Source: a bacterium
GTDB taxonomy: Bacteria; KSB1; UBA2214
DNA length: 23,791 nt
Assembly (NCBI GenBank): GCA_029560815.1
Contig: JAKQKF010000042.1
Span: 1 to 23,791, forward strand
Direction: 5' to 3'
Both the position numbers and the translations under genes were made by a program. Each line of letters starts with the position of its first letter. The stretch's first letter is position 1. The notes beneath the pieces were generated by a model that had not been told where the DNA came from, ran no database searches, and saw only the letters and a program-made list of their open reading frames with translations. Below, piece after piece: positions 8,025 through 16,591 of the stretch.

Positions 8025-9205
8025 GATCCGCCGGCAAGGGGCAAAAACAGCGGCAGTGGTTCATTTCGAGGAGCATTTGGATCTCCCTGCTTGCTTTTCT
8101 GGCCCTGACGCCCCGGACAGCTCGCCCTCAGATCAGCGGTTATACGAAACATCTGCATGCGGTCATCGTGATGCCAGCATGCCCGGAGTGGCTGCTCAGC
8201 AGCATGGTCCACAACCGCATCGACGCCACCTGGCATGCTGCCTCCGGAATGCAGATGACCCTGGGCCTGCGCAACCGCCTGATCTACGGGGATCTCGTCT
8301 CACTTATCCCCCACTATGCTGAAACTCTTGAAGAGGATCCCGGCTACTGGCGCTGGTCCCGAGTCATCGCCGATGGCTCATCCTGGGTTGTGCATAGCAT
8401 GATCGACCGGGGTTATATCGACTACACCCATCGGAACTGGCAGCTGCGCCTCGGCCGCCAACGGATCAATTGGGGCATGAACCTGGTCTGGAATCCCAAT
8501 GACCTTTTTAACAGCTTTTCCTACATCGATTTTGATTATGAAGAGCGGTCGGGACGGGACGCCGTGCAGGTTACCTGCTATACCGGAGCGGTGTCGTTCT
8601 TGCAGGCTGTCTATCAGCCGGCAGAGGATGCCAATGAAGCAGTCCTGGCGATGTTGTACCGAATGAACCGATGGGGATATGACCTGCAAGTGCTGGGAGG
8701 GCGATGGGCACGGGATTGGGTGGTTGGAGCGGGATGGTCGGGCCAGGCCGGTGGCGGGGCCGTGCGCGGTGAATGGACCTGGTTTCATCCGCGCGACACG
8801 GGAATGTTCCGCACAACCTGGATCGCAAGTCTGTCAGCTGATTATACCTTGCGCAACGGCCTCTATGGCCAGATCAGTCTGCTTTACAACAGCGCTGGAA
8901 AAACCGATGCCGCCGGTGCCATCGATTTTCTCGGCGAAATGTACCTCACGGCAAAAACCCTTACCCGCAGCCGGTTGAACGGATTCGTGCAGCTGCGCTA
9001 TCCCCTCACCCCCCTGGTGACGGTCGATACAGCAATCATCCATAATCCCTGTGATCATTCCTGCTACGTCGCGCCTTCGATTTCCGTCTCCCTCGGCGAC
9101 AACCTCGACTTTCTCCTCATCGGCCAGTTCTTATCCGGCGATCCGGACAGCGAATTCGGTGGCGATGCTAAAGTCGGTTATACACGGTTGAAGTGGAGTT
9201 TTTAA
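8021..9205 (+). CDS. Outer-membrane beta-barrel protein, DUF1302-like
   Basis: A 394-residue protein with a charged N-terminus and a hydrophobic stretch at about 17-31 that acts as a signal peptide, followed by many alternating-hydrophobic strands and a C-terminal KWSF. A terminal aromatic residue is the usual BamA recognition signal for outer-membrane barrels. Residues 135-185 contain LRLGRQRINWGMNLVWNPNDLFN and then a YEERSGRDAV segment (here in part), a pattern seen in DUF1302 and related porin-like families. No enzyme motif is visible. It overlaps the ATPase gene by 4 bases and ends the operon, so it is likely the outer-membrane partner or receiver of the ABC module. It could instead be an unrelated porin carried in the operon. 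Confidence 0.8.
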   Translation: MRSAGKGQKQRQWFISRSIWISLLAFLALTPRTARPQISGYTKHLHAVIVMPACPEWLLSSMVHNRIDATWHAASGMQMTLGLRNRLIYGDLVSLIPHYAETLEEDPGYWRWSRVIADGSSWVVHSMIDRGYIDYTHRNWQLRLGRQRINWGMNLVWNPNDLFNSFSYIDFDYEERSGRDAVQVTCYTGAVSFLQAVYQPAEDANEAVLAMLYRMNRWGYDLQVLGGRWARDWVVGAGWSGQAGGGAVRGEWTWFHPRDTGMFRTTWIASLSADYTLRNGLYGQISLLYNSAGKTDAAGAIDFLGEMYLTAKTLTRSRLNGFVQLRYPLTPLVTVDTAIIHNPCDHSCYVAPSISVSLGDNLDFLLIGQFLSGDPDSEFGGDAKVGYTRLKWSF

Positions 9206-9252
9206 AACGCCTAGTGCTGCCAAACCAGGGTCACACGACTTGCAGAGACGCC

Positions 9253-12200
9253 TTACCGCAGTAAAACCATTTTTCTGCTCTCGACAAAGCCAGGTGCGTT
9301 AAACCTGCATATGTACAGGCCCCCGGCTACCGCTCCGCCCTGATCGTCATAACCATCCCACTGAACAGAATAATTACCGGCCGGCTGATATTCATCGAGC
9401 AGCCTTCGCACCTTGCGGCCCCGGACATTAATAATATCGATTTGGATCTTCGAGGGCCTCGGCAGCATAAAATCCAGCCGGGTAGTTTGATTGAAGGGAT
9501 TGGGATAATTTTGAGAAACATAAAACCGCATCGGCTGTATATCATCGCGATCAGTGACACCGGTCTCTTCACCGACCAGCACTTTGGCCCGTGAGGATAG
9601 GCCGGACGACGAATCGCTGACCGTTACCTGGTAAAGCCCGGTGGTTTGGCCCGCGACGAAGAGTCCGGAACGATCGACAGTCCCGCCGGTGCACTGCCAG
9701 AGGGGCTGAACTGCCAGGGCGCCGGCGAATTGATCATAACCCTGCGCTGTGAATAATACGCTGTCTCCACGAGCGACCATGACCGAATCGGGTAAAACTA
9801 TGACCCGGTGCAGAGCCATAGATCCCGCAATCACGACAAAACGCGCGGTGTCCCGGTAGGCCGGGTTGATGGTGGAGATGGCGCGCACCTCCACACGGGC
9901 AGTACTCCCTTGCGGCGTGGAGGCAGGAACAAAAAAGTCAACCTGGTCGGATGCTCCCCAAGCCTGCCCCAATCCGATCATTCTCGTCTGCTTCGGGACC
10001 ACCCAATCCTTATCCGCATGCACCGTGTGTTCGACAACATCGCCGGCCCAGGACCAGTTCTGAAAAAAGAGCGTGATCTGATCTTGCTTGCCAGTCTTGA
10101 GCACCAGGGTATCCCTCTCGGGGCAGACGAATAGCGAGACCGCCTCTTTACGCCAGCCGGTATAATCGATACCGGCGCTCACCCTGTCGCCGCTTCCGGG
10201 ACCGGCACCGCCAGGTCCGCTGGCATCATTCCAATAATTATAGCGAGCATCGACTGATGCAGAACTACCTGTGTGACGGACGCCGAATCCCTGATTGTCC
10301 ATAATATTGTTTTTCTGGATGAGCGGCGAACCGCCGCCGGCGATGGTGATGCCGTCACCTGTATCATGATGAATATAATTGCCATAAATGGCCGCGTTGG
10401 CAAAAATCAGATGGATGCCGCTGTTCGATCCGAAATTGTCAAAAATTTCGTTGCTGGCAATGACAGCCTTGCCTGCTTCGCGATTATCAACATCAATTCC
10501 CCGATAATTCTCAAAAATCGCGTTCTGGATGATTGTGGCCGGACTCTGCCTGATCTTTACTCCCAGCTCATTGTGATGGATCATGTTATTCGTGATCTTC
10601 GCGTCCGTATGTGATTTGCATTCTATACCGATCATGTTAAAAGCGATCTGGTTTTCATCAATTGTAGCAGAAGCCTCTGACAACTGAATACCAACTTCCG
10701 AATTTGAATTCCACGCCAGCGCCTCGCCTGTTACTGCCGGCCCGATATTATTGTTCATTATGGCGCAGACACCTGGCGTAGGATCGCTTATCCCTATTTG
10801 TTTTTCAGTATTGCCCGAGATTGTGTTGCCCAAAATAAGCAAGTTTGATGAATACGAAACATAGATACCCGAACTATTAGGGGCTGGCTTCGTACCCGAG
10901 CCGTCGGTGCCGATTTTGTTATCGCCAATGATATTGGCATGGATTGCTTTCCCGGTCGTTATGTACACGCCGGATGCGCTGTTCCCGGAGATTACATTCG
11001 ATTGAATACTGGTTGCGTAGCTCTGTTCATAAACCAGAATGCCGCTTCCGCCATTGCCCATCACTTCGTCTCGATTCCTATCGAGACCGATAACGTTGTT
11101 TTCAATTGTTGTGTGATGAACAACTCCATTTTGCTTACTATGATCCTCCTCACCGATTCTGATTCCATACCTGTGGTTGGCAGAAATCAAATTGTTGCGT
11201 AACCGTGTATAGCTGGCGCCATTGGCAATTATGACACCATCCCCCTTATTTCCCACGTCCATATCACTCACCAATCCGCTGGAATCGGGTCCGATGATAT
11301 TATTGATCACCTGGGTATCCCGCGCATCATCTGCAACTTTCAAGCCACCGCAAAAGGGTAGAGATTCATTCCCATTCCAGCTGATGAGATTGCCGTCAAT
11401 GACCGTTTCATGAGCGCCCTTGATGAGAATGCCAAAAATAAAATTTCCATAATTAACCTTCCCCGACGTGTCAGAGCCGATTTGATTGGACTGAATCAGA
11501 TTTCCGGCAGCCTTGCCACTGAGTGAGTTCACGCTTTCGATAGTAATGCCGTACAAGTTTGATCCAATCTCATTATTTTGAATTTTGTTGTTACACCCTT
11601 GAAGGATCGCGATACCCGAAGCCTGGACACTGGCTCCTGCGGTACCGAACTGGTTATAACCGATTCGATTGTCAAATATATGGTTAAGCTGAGAGGACTC
11701 GCCGTGTATATGGATACCGACCCCTATATTACTGAAAATTTTGTTTTTGCGCACCTCATTAGAAGAGCTTTCCTCGATCAGGATACCAGCGCGCCGCTCT
11801 TTTTGTGGATAGCCGTTCGCGCGCATAACACATCTCTCGATGGTATTCCCATTCCCCCCCTTTATATGGAGGCCGTTGCCCCGCCATTTTTCTAAAATAA
11901 TGTCACATATCAGGCTGTTCCCGGCATGAATGATCAAACCGTCCGCCTCCCCTGCCTTTTCGCCGTTGAGCACAACAGGAGCATGGGCAGATAATATGTC
12001 AAAAAGGAGAGGATAGTCGATGGCGGGCAAAGCACCCAGCGGCTTGATTTCGAATGGGGCGCTGCCAGGGATTCTGAAATAGACGGTTGTCGGAATAGTA
12101 CTTTGCAGTGCGTTGACGTTTTGGATGGCAGCCCGCAGGGTGCACTGATTGCCGGGTTGGTCCGGGTCGGTATCGCAGATGCCGTCGTTGAGGTCGTAAT

Positions 12201-14652
12201 CGGAGGCGTCACCGGTGTTGTTGACAATGATGCCGGCCGTAAAAAGAGAAACTGTGGTGATCGGCTCATCCGCATTGCTGGTTACGGTCATGGCGCCTGT
12301 TTCTGCAGGATTGAAGGCCTTTTTCAGCGCTGCGGGCGGCGCGTAGGCGATCTGGAATTCGACTTTTTCTCCCGGCTTGAGCGTCAAGGGCAGCGCGGGC
12401 GCATTTTCAAGCGCAAAGAGCGCAGCCGGCTCGACTTCAATATTCCCGATCTCAACCGCTGCACCGCCGCTGCTGGCGATCTCCACGCTTTTCCGCGCTA
12501 TCTCCCCGGGCAGAGTGAGGGGAAAATAGACCGGATCGGGGGTGACCGCCAGCGTCTTCCTGACCGTGCCCGCCATCTTGACGATAAAGAGGTCGGACTT
12601 GCCCGCCAATGAGGGCTGAAATGGATTGACGACGGGAAAATCCTCCAGCGTAGTCGTCCCGGCTGCATACACATCGCCGCTGCCGCTCACAGCCACATCC
12701 TGGGGAACCACAACAATCCGGCTGGTGTAGAGGGTGTCGGTGCCGTCCGCCTTGAGCGCCATCACTCCCGCCCCGGCGCCGGGGTACAAATAAGAGGAAT
12801 TGGTATAGACATTGCCATCGGGATCCAGGGCCAGTTTTCTGGCGTTGTAGGGACGGGCGGACCAGAGGAAACCGGTGCCCGCTGCGTTCAGTTTGGAGAT
12901 GAACGCCGAGCCCGGGGTGGTAAAAGCGCCGGAAGTGACCGGCACTGGGCCATATCCGCTCACCACGGCACAGCCGTGGGCATCGACCGCGATGCCAAGC
13001 CCCTCATTGCTTACCGCATCGCCCAGAAAAGTGGAATAGATCAGAGAAGCGGCGCCGGAATTTGCCGGATCGAACTTGCTGACAAAGATATCCCCCTTGC
13101 CCTGATAAGCCGGCTGGATGGCATGGAGCGTCGGGAAATCCGCGGCGCTGGTTTTACCGGTCACATAGGCGCAGCCACGGCCGTCAACGGCGATGGCGTT
13201 GCCGTAGGTATCCGCTGTCCCGCCCAGGTGGGTGGAGTAGATCAGCGAGGCCGCGCCCGATTTCGCCGGATCGATTTTGGTCACAAAAGCGTCAAAATAG
13301 TAGCCGGGTTTCTTCTCCAGATAGGCGTTCTTGACCGGAAAATCGAAGGAAAACTCCTTGCCGGTGATATAGAGGGAGCCGTCGGCACCGATAGCAATGT
13401 CGGTCCCGGCGTCCTCATATTCACCGCCCAGGTAGGTGGAATAATAAAGATCGCCATAGGGATTGAGGACCGTGACAAAGGCATCGGGAAAGTTGGGGCC
13501 ACCGATGGTCTCCTGAAAAGCCCTCTGCAGCGGAAATCCCTGATAGCCCGGCTTGCCGGCATCATCATCCGAACTGGTTTGCCCCGTCACGCAAGCGCGG
13601 CCGCTCGCATCCACCGCGATCGCAGCGCCCCGGTCATCCCAGCGGCCGCCGAGATAGGTGGAATAGAGGAGATCCCTGCCATCCGCACTCAGTTTGCTGA
13701 TAATAACATCGGACAGATTGGAGAACATACCCGGGGTGAGGGCGCCCTGAAACGCATTTTGCGTGGGGAAATTTACCGAGACGGTCGATCCGGTCACGTA
13801 GGCGCAGCCGTCGGCATCCACGGCGATGCCGTTGCCGGTATCCGTGTCGCTGCCGCCGAGATAGGTGGCATAGACGATCTGCGGATCGATGACGAGCTCT
13901 GCACGACGATCATAGGAAGCGATGTCAAAACCGATGCTCTTTTCATCCAGCAGGGCGAACTGGACCTCCACCGGCTGTTTGCGGCCCGCCCGCTGCTGCC
14001 AGGCCAGGGGTTTATGATAGACCAGCTGCTCTCCTTGAGCATGGATGGAAAGATGGCCCTCTTCATCGGTAACCAGCTTGTCAGCGCCCGCAAAAGAGAG
14101 CCGGATCGCTCCACCATCCGCTCCGGGCGCGACGATGAAATCGAATTCCACCTCCTGGCCCCGGAAATAGTAGGTCATGTCAATGCCGGGATAGAGATCG
14201 GCATATTCAACCCGCTCATAATGGGGCACGCCGGTGCGCCAGGAGTTGGGATCATTGCCGATGTAATAGTTGGATTTCGATCTCAGCTCATTCACCCCCT
14301 TGCCCCTTGACCCGGTACGGGCGCCGGCCACCTGCATGCGCAGCGGGATGAAGCTGTCTCCCGTGCTTGTGTCCAGCAGATGCAGCGACGAACCCGCCGG
14401 GCCCAAAAGAAGGAGATGGTTCCGGCCCCGGCAGAGGAAATCGGCATCGCTGCCGGCCTGGCCGAGATTCTTTTCAAAACGCGGCAGGGGATAGAGAGCG
14501 GATGGTGCGGCACTACGGTCAGGATGAGGTCCGGGGGCGGGCCGATCCGACAGGAACAGAGAAAATGAGAGCTGGATGGCAACGAGCAGGATAGAGGTAC
14601 CGGATTTGAAAAGCTCCATGGGATGGAGAACGGATGCGCCCAACTTGTTCAT
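9253..14652 (-). CDS. Giant secreted mosaic protein: SBBP propeller, parallel beta-helix, C-terminal sorting domain
   Basis: A 1799-residue secreted protein. Order of parts: signal peptide (hydrophobic core about 19-34); DUF7948-like domain (57-255: FEKNLGQ, then LYPGIDMTYYFRGQEVEFDF); SBBP repeats (256-700); an Ig-like ASPM/SPD-2-type domain (about 700-806); a CSLREA-like stretch (807-850, CDTDPDQPGNQCTLRAAIQ); a right-handed beta-helix of NosD/PbH1 type (about 900-1480); two Ig-like regions (about 1500-1610 and 1615-1695); and a C-terminal sorting domain (1705-1799) with QNYPNPFNQTTRLDF and GGLYICRF, ending KMVLLR. That last domain is the type A signal for type IX secretion in Bacteroidota and relatives. 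GGGAGG lies 8 bases before the ATG. No catalytic site is recognised. Adhesion or polysaccharide binding is an inference. Confidence 0.9.
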   Translation of the reverse strand: MNKLGASVLHPMELFKSGTSILLVAIQLSFSLFLSDRPAPGPHPDRSAAPSALYPLPRFEKNLGQAGSDADFLCRGRNHLLLLGPAGSSLHLLDTSTGDSFIPLRMQVAGARTGSRGKGVNELRSKSNYYIGNDPNSWRTGVPHYERVEYADLYPGIDMTYYFRGQEVEFDFIVAPGADGGAIRLSFAGADKLVTDEEGHLSIHAQGEQLVYHKPLAWQQRAGRKQPVEVQFALLDEKSIGFDIASYDRRAELVIDPQIVYATYLGGSDTDTGNGIAVDADGCAYVTGSTVSVNFPTQNAFQGALTPGMFSNLSDVIISKLSADGRDLLYSTYLGGRWDDRGAAIAVDASGRACVTGQTSSDDDAGKPGYQGFPLQRAFQETIGGPNFPDAFVTVLNPYGDLYYSTYLGGEYEDAGTDIAIGADGSLYITGKEFSFDFPVKNAYLEKKPGYYFDAFVTKIDPAKSGAASLIYSTHLGGTADTYGNAIAVDGRGCAYVTGKTSAADFPTLHAIQPAYQGKGDIFVSKFDPANSGAASLIYSTFLGDAVSNEGLGIAVDAHGCAVVSGYGPVPVTSGAFTTPGSAFISKLNAAGTGFLWSARPYNARKLALDPDGNVYTNSSYLYPGAGAGVMALKADGTDTLYTSRIVVVPQDVAVSGSGDVYAAGTTTLEDFPVVNPFQPSLAGKSDLFIVKMAGTVRKTLAVTPDPVYFPLTLPGEIARKSVEIASSGGAAVEIGNIEVEPAALFALENAPALPLTLKPGEKVEFQIAYAPPAALKKAFNPAETGAMTVTSNADEPITTVSLFTAGIIVNNTGDASDYDLNDGICDTDPDQPGNQCTLRAAIQNVNALQSTIPTTVYFRIPGSAPFEIKPLGALPAIDYPLLFDILSAHAPVVLNGEKAGEADGLIIHAGNSLICDIILEKWRGNGLHIKGGNGNTIERCVMRANGYPQKERRAGILIEESSSNEVRKNKIFSNIGVGIHIHGESSQLNHIFDNRIGYNQFGTAGASVQASGIAILQGCNNKIQNNEIGSNLYGITIESVNSLSGKAAGNLIQSNQIGSDTSGKVNYGNFIFGILIKGAHETVIDGNLISWNGNESLPFCGGLKVADDARDTQVINNIIGPDSSGLVSDMDVGNKGDGVIIANGASYTRLRNNLISANHRYGIRIGEEDHSKQNGVVHHTTIENNVIGLDRNRDEVMGNGGSGILVYEQSYATSIQSNVISGNSASGVYITTGKAIHANIIGDNKIGTDGSGTKPAPNSSGIYVSYSSNLLILGNTISGNTEKQIGISDPTPGVCAIMNNNIGPAVTGEALAWNSNSEVGIQLSEASATIDENQIAFNMIGIECKSHTDAKITNNMIHHNELGVKIRQSPATIIQNAIFENYRGIDVDNREAGKAVIASNEIFDNFGSNSGIHLIFANAAIYGNYIHHDTGDGITIAGGGSPLIQKNNIMDNQGFGVRHTGSSASVDARYNYWNDASGPGGAGPGSGDRVSAGIDYTGWRKEAVSLFVCPERDTLVLKTGKQDQITLFFQNWSWAGDVVEHTVHADKDWVVPKQTRMIGLGQAWGASDQVDFFVPASTPQGSTARVEVRAISTINPAYRDTARFVVIAGSMALHRVIVLPDSVMVARGDSVLFTAQGYDQFAGALAVQPLWQCTGGTVDRSGLFVAGQTTGLYQVTVSDSSSGLSSRAKVLVGEETGVTDRDDIQPMRFYVSQNYPNPFNQTTRLDFMLPRPSKIQIDIINVRGRKVRRLLDEYQPAGNYSVQWDGYDDQGGAVAGGLYICRFNAPGFVESRKMVLLR
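10213..11955 (-). repeat. Parallel beta-helix coils (PbH1/NosD type) within the giant protein
   Basis: Residues about 900-1480 contain roughly two dozen imperfect coils of 22-40 residues built around N-x-I/G patterns such as NKIFSNIGVGIHI, NNEIGSNLYGITI, NNLISANHRYGIRI, SNVISGNSASGVYI and NNMIHHNELGVKI. Each has an Asn-rich turn followed by G(I/V)xI. This is the signature of right-handed parallel beta-helices found in NosD, pectate lyase-like and adhesin proteins. No acid triad or other catalytic arrangement could be picked out. Confidence 0.85.
12553..13887 (-). repeat. SBBP (seven-bladed-propeller-like) repeats within the giant protein
   Basis: Five clear copies of the unit Y(A/S)T(Y/H/F)LGG...GxxIAVDxxGxxYVTGxT begin near residues 261, 330, 404, 472 and 539, spaced about 65-75 residues apart, with two or three degenerate copies up to residue 700. 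Between them lie FPxxxAFQ and DAFVxKxxP segments, as expected of SBBP/beta-propeller proteins. The DNA copies have diverged, so this is a protein-level repeat. Confidence 0.85.
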
Positions 14653-14730
14653 GGCTGTTACCTCCCCTGTTTCGGGCTGGGATCGAATGCACCTGGATCA
14701 GACCATTGCATGGTACCAATTCCGGTCAGA

Positions 14731-14818
14731 TAAAAGCAGTACCAGATAGAACAACGCTTCAGGAGTGCAGCCGCATCATCGGCGATCCGCCTCCACTCCG
14801 CTAAAAGTAGTACCAGAT
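14731..14818. repeat. 17-bp imperfect direct repeat at the 3' end of the aminomutase gene
   Basis: TAAAAGCAGTACCAGAT (14731-14747) recurs as TAAAAGTAGTACCAGAT (14802-14818), with one mismatch and 71 bases between starts. The second copy encodes the final IWYYF of the aminomutase. The first lies in the spacer before the giant-protein gene and looks like a partial duplication of the gene end. Confidence 0.5.
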
Positions 14819-16591
14819 GCTGCGGTACTCTTCCGGATTTTCCCCGCGCCGCTCCAGAGCGCGGAGATAATCGAGGATGGGGATATCCTTGTGGAGATAG
14901 GTCGGCGCCATGGTGAGATTTTTCTCCCAGGGATGGAATTCATAGAGCCGGCTTCCATCCGGCAGAATGGTGAGCAGGGAGTGGTTCTGTTCCGCACGCA
15001 GGTAATTCTTGCCCAGCCGTGGGACATTATAGACCGGCTCGTCGGTGCGCACCAGTCCGGGCATGAGCCGCGCCTCCTCCTTGACCTCCTGCTGCAGCCG
15101 CGCGATCGGCACACGATAGTCGCGGGTCTCGTCCTTGCCCTTGGTGCAAAAGGTATAATAGGCATCGACACCGATCAACCGCAGCAGGCGGCGCAGGGCC
15201 ACCAGTTCGAAGCGGCGGCTGTTCTCCATGGTATAGACCGCCTGATTGTAGACCGCGATGCCCCGCCGCCGCATCTTCTGCACCGACTCCATCGATTCCG
15301 GGGTCACTTCATAGGGATGTTCATAATGGGTGACCATGGCCATCTCACGGCGGCCGGGCTGATGGTAGCGGGCGATGAGATCGGCCAGATCATCGGTCAT
15401 CCGCTGCGGCAGAGCGACGAAGATCCGCGAGCCGATGCGAATTCTCTCGATATGAGCGATGGCCGCCAGCCGTTCCAGGATGCCGGCCAGCACCCGGTCG
15501 GGCATCACCAGGGGGTCGCCACCGGTGACGAGCACCTCGGTGATGGCGGGATGCTCCTGCAGCCAGGCGATCGCACGGTCGATCTTTTCCGGCAGAGCCA
15601 GTGCTTCAGGAAAGAGGACATCGTCGATTTCCCAATTGCGCTGGCAATAGACGCAGATCTGGCTGCAGGTATTGTAGGGCTTGAAGATGGCGATGTGGGG
15701 ATAGCGCCGGGTGATCAGCTCAATGGGCGAGGTGTCGGTCTCGCGCATAAAATCAAAATAGTCCGCCTTGTCGTTCTGATGATCGAGCATGGTATCAACG
15801 TAAAAAGGCGGCGGGATCACCTGGGCGCGAACGGCATGATCGTCGATGCGGTGCGCCTCCTGGTCCATGAGCGAAGCGTAGTAAGGGGTGATGCCGAAAG
15901 GCAGGCGGGCCTTGCGGGCCCGGTCGACCGCTGCGCTCTCATCGGCAGTCAGATCGATCAGACTGGAGAGGGTAGCGCTGTCGCGCACCAGATGGTGCAG
16001 GTGCCAGCGGTAATCCTGCCACTCTTCTTCTGCGCCGCCGAAATGGCTGAGGATGCGCGCCCGGTTTTGCGCCCGTCTGTCGATGACCTCGGGCTGCAGG
16101 CCGTGCGCGTAGCGGCTGATGGAGTCCAGGGTATGCGCGGCCAGCCAGTCCAGCTCTTCCGAACGCGCGTTGGCCGCCTCCTGTCCCTGCATGGTGAGGA
16201 AATCCGGCAGCTCTTTGGAGAGATAGATCGTGCTTTTACCGGTCATGCCCGCCAGAATATGGCCGAGATCGGTATAAAAGGCCTCGCTCAACGGCTGATC
16301 GGACGAATTTTCCCGTTTATGGATCGCCTGCCACAAACGCTTGATGATGCTGAAGCGGCTGATCCGTTCGCTGCGCAGGGAGATGATCTCCTGAAAGGTC
16401 AGGTAACAGGTGATCTGCTGCGACCAGGCCAGGCTGCTGTCGCGCTGGCTCTCTTTGAACAACAAGCGGGAAAATTCGTCCAGATAGGCCTTGAGAAAAT
16501 TACGGGCTCTGTACGGGGTGTCGGCTTCCTGGATCAGACTGGTGATGGTGGGGTTGTCGTGGGTGAATTCATCCAACAGATATTGTATCAT
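14801..16591 (-). CDS. eam: KamA-family radical SAM aminomutase, probably glutamate 2,3-aminomutase
   Basis: A 596-residue radical SAM, PLP-dependent aminomutase. The core begins near residue 187 (EEEWQDYRWHLHH..., then ITPYYASLMD). It holds the iron-sulfur motif CSQICVYC (C309, C313, C316), the SAM-binding GGDP (357-360) and a PLP lysine K528 in NVPRLGKNYL. In lysine 2,3-aminomutase two aspartates (D293, D330 in Clostridium subterminale) bind the substrate side-chain amine. By hand alignment on YYxxxC...RxP and on the GK motif, these are K484 and N522 here. Lys and Asn are the residues reported at these positions in glutamate 2,3-aminomutase of Clostridioides difficile, so conversion of L-glutamate to beta-glutamate is the best call. 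About 185 residues precede the core without a recognised domain. GGAGGT lies 6 bases before the ATG. Family certain; substrate inferred. Confidence 0.8.
   Translation of the reverse strand: MIQYLLDEFTHDNPTITSLIQEADTPYRARNFLKAYLDEFSRLLFKESQRDSSLAWSQQITCYLTFQEIISLRSERISRFSIIKRLWQAIHKRENSSDQPLSEAFYTDLGHILAGMTGKSTIYLSKELPDFLTMQGQEAANARSEELDWLAAHTLDSISRYAHGLQPEVIDRRAQNRARILSHFGGAEEEWQDYRWHLHHLVRDSATLSSLIDLTADESAAVDRARKARLPFGITPYYASLMDQEAHRIDDHAVRAQVIPPPFYVDTMLDHQNDKADYFDFMRETDTSPIELITRRYPHIAIFKPYNTCSQICVYCQRNWEIDDVLFPEALALPEKIDRAIAWLQEHPAITEVLVTGGDPLVMPDRVLAGILERLAAIAHIERIRIGSRIFVALPQRMTDDLADLIARYHQPGRREMAMVTHYEHPYEVTPESMESVQKMRRRGIAVYNQAVYTMENSRRFELVALRRLLRLIGVDAYYTFCTKGKDETRDYRVPIARLQQEVKEEARLMPGLVRTDEPVYNVPRLGKNYLRAEQNHSLLTILPDGSRLYEFHPWEKNLTMAPTYLHKDIPILDYLRALERRGENPEEYRSIWYYF

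Noticed and set aside
12976..14310. 444-codon plus-strand frame with repeated GAVGI/HGD-like segments
   Set aside because: The apparent repeats mirror the SBBP repeats on the other strand, so it is a shadow.
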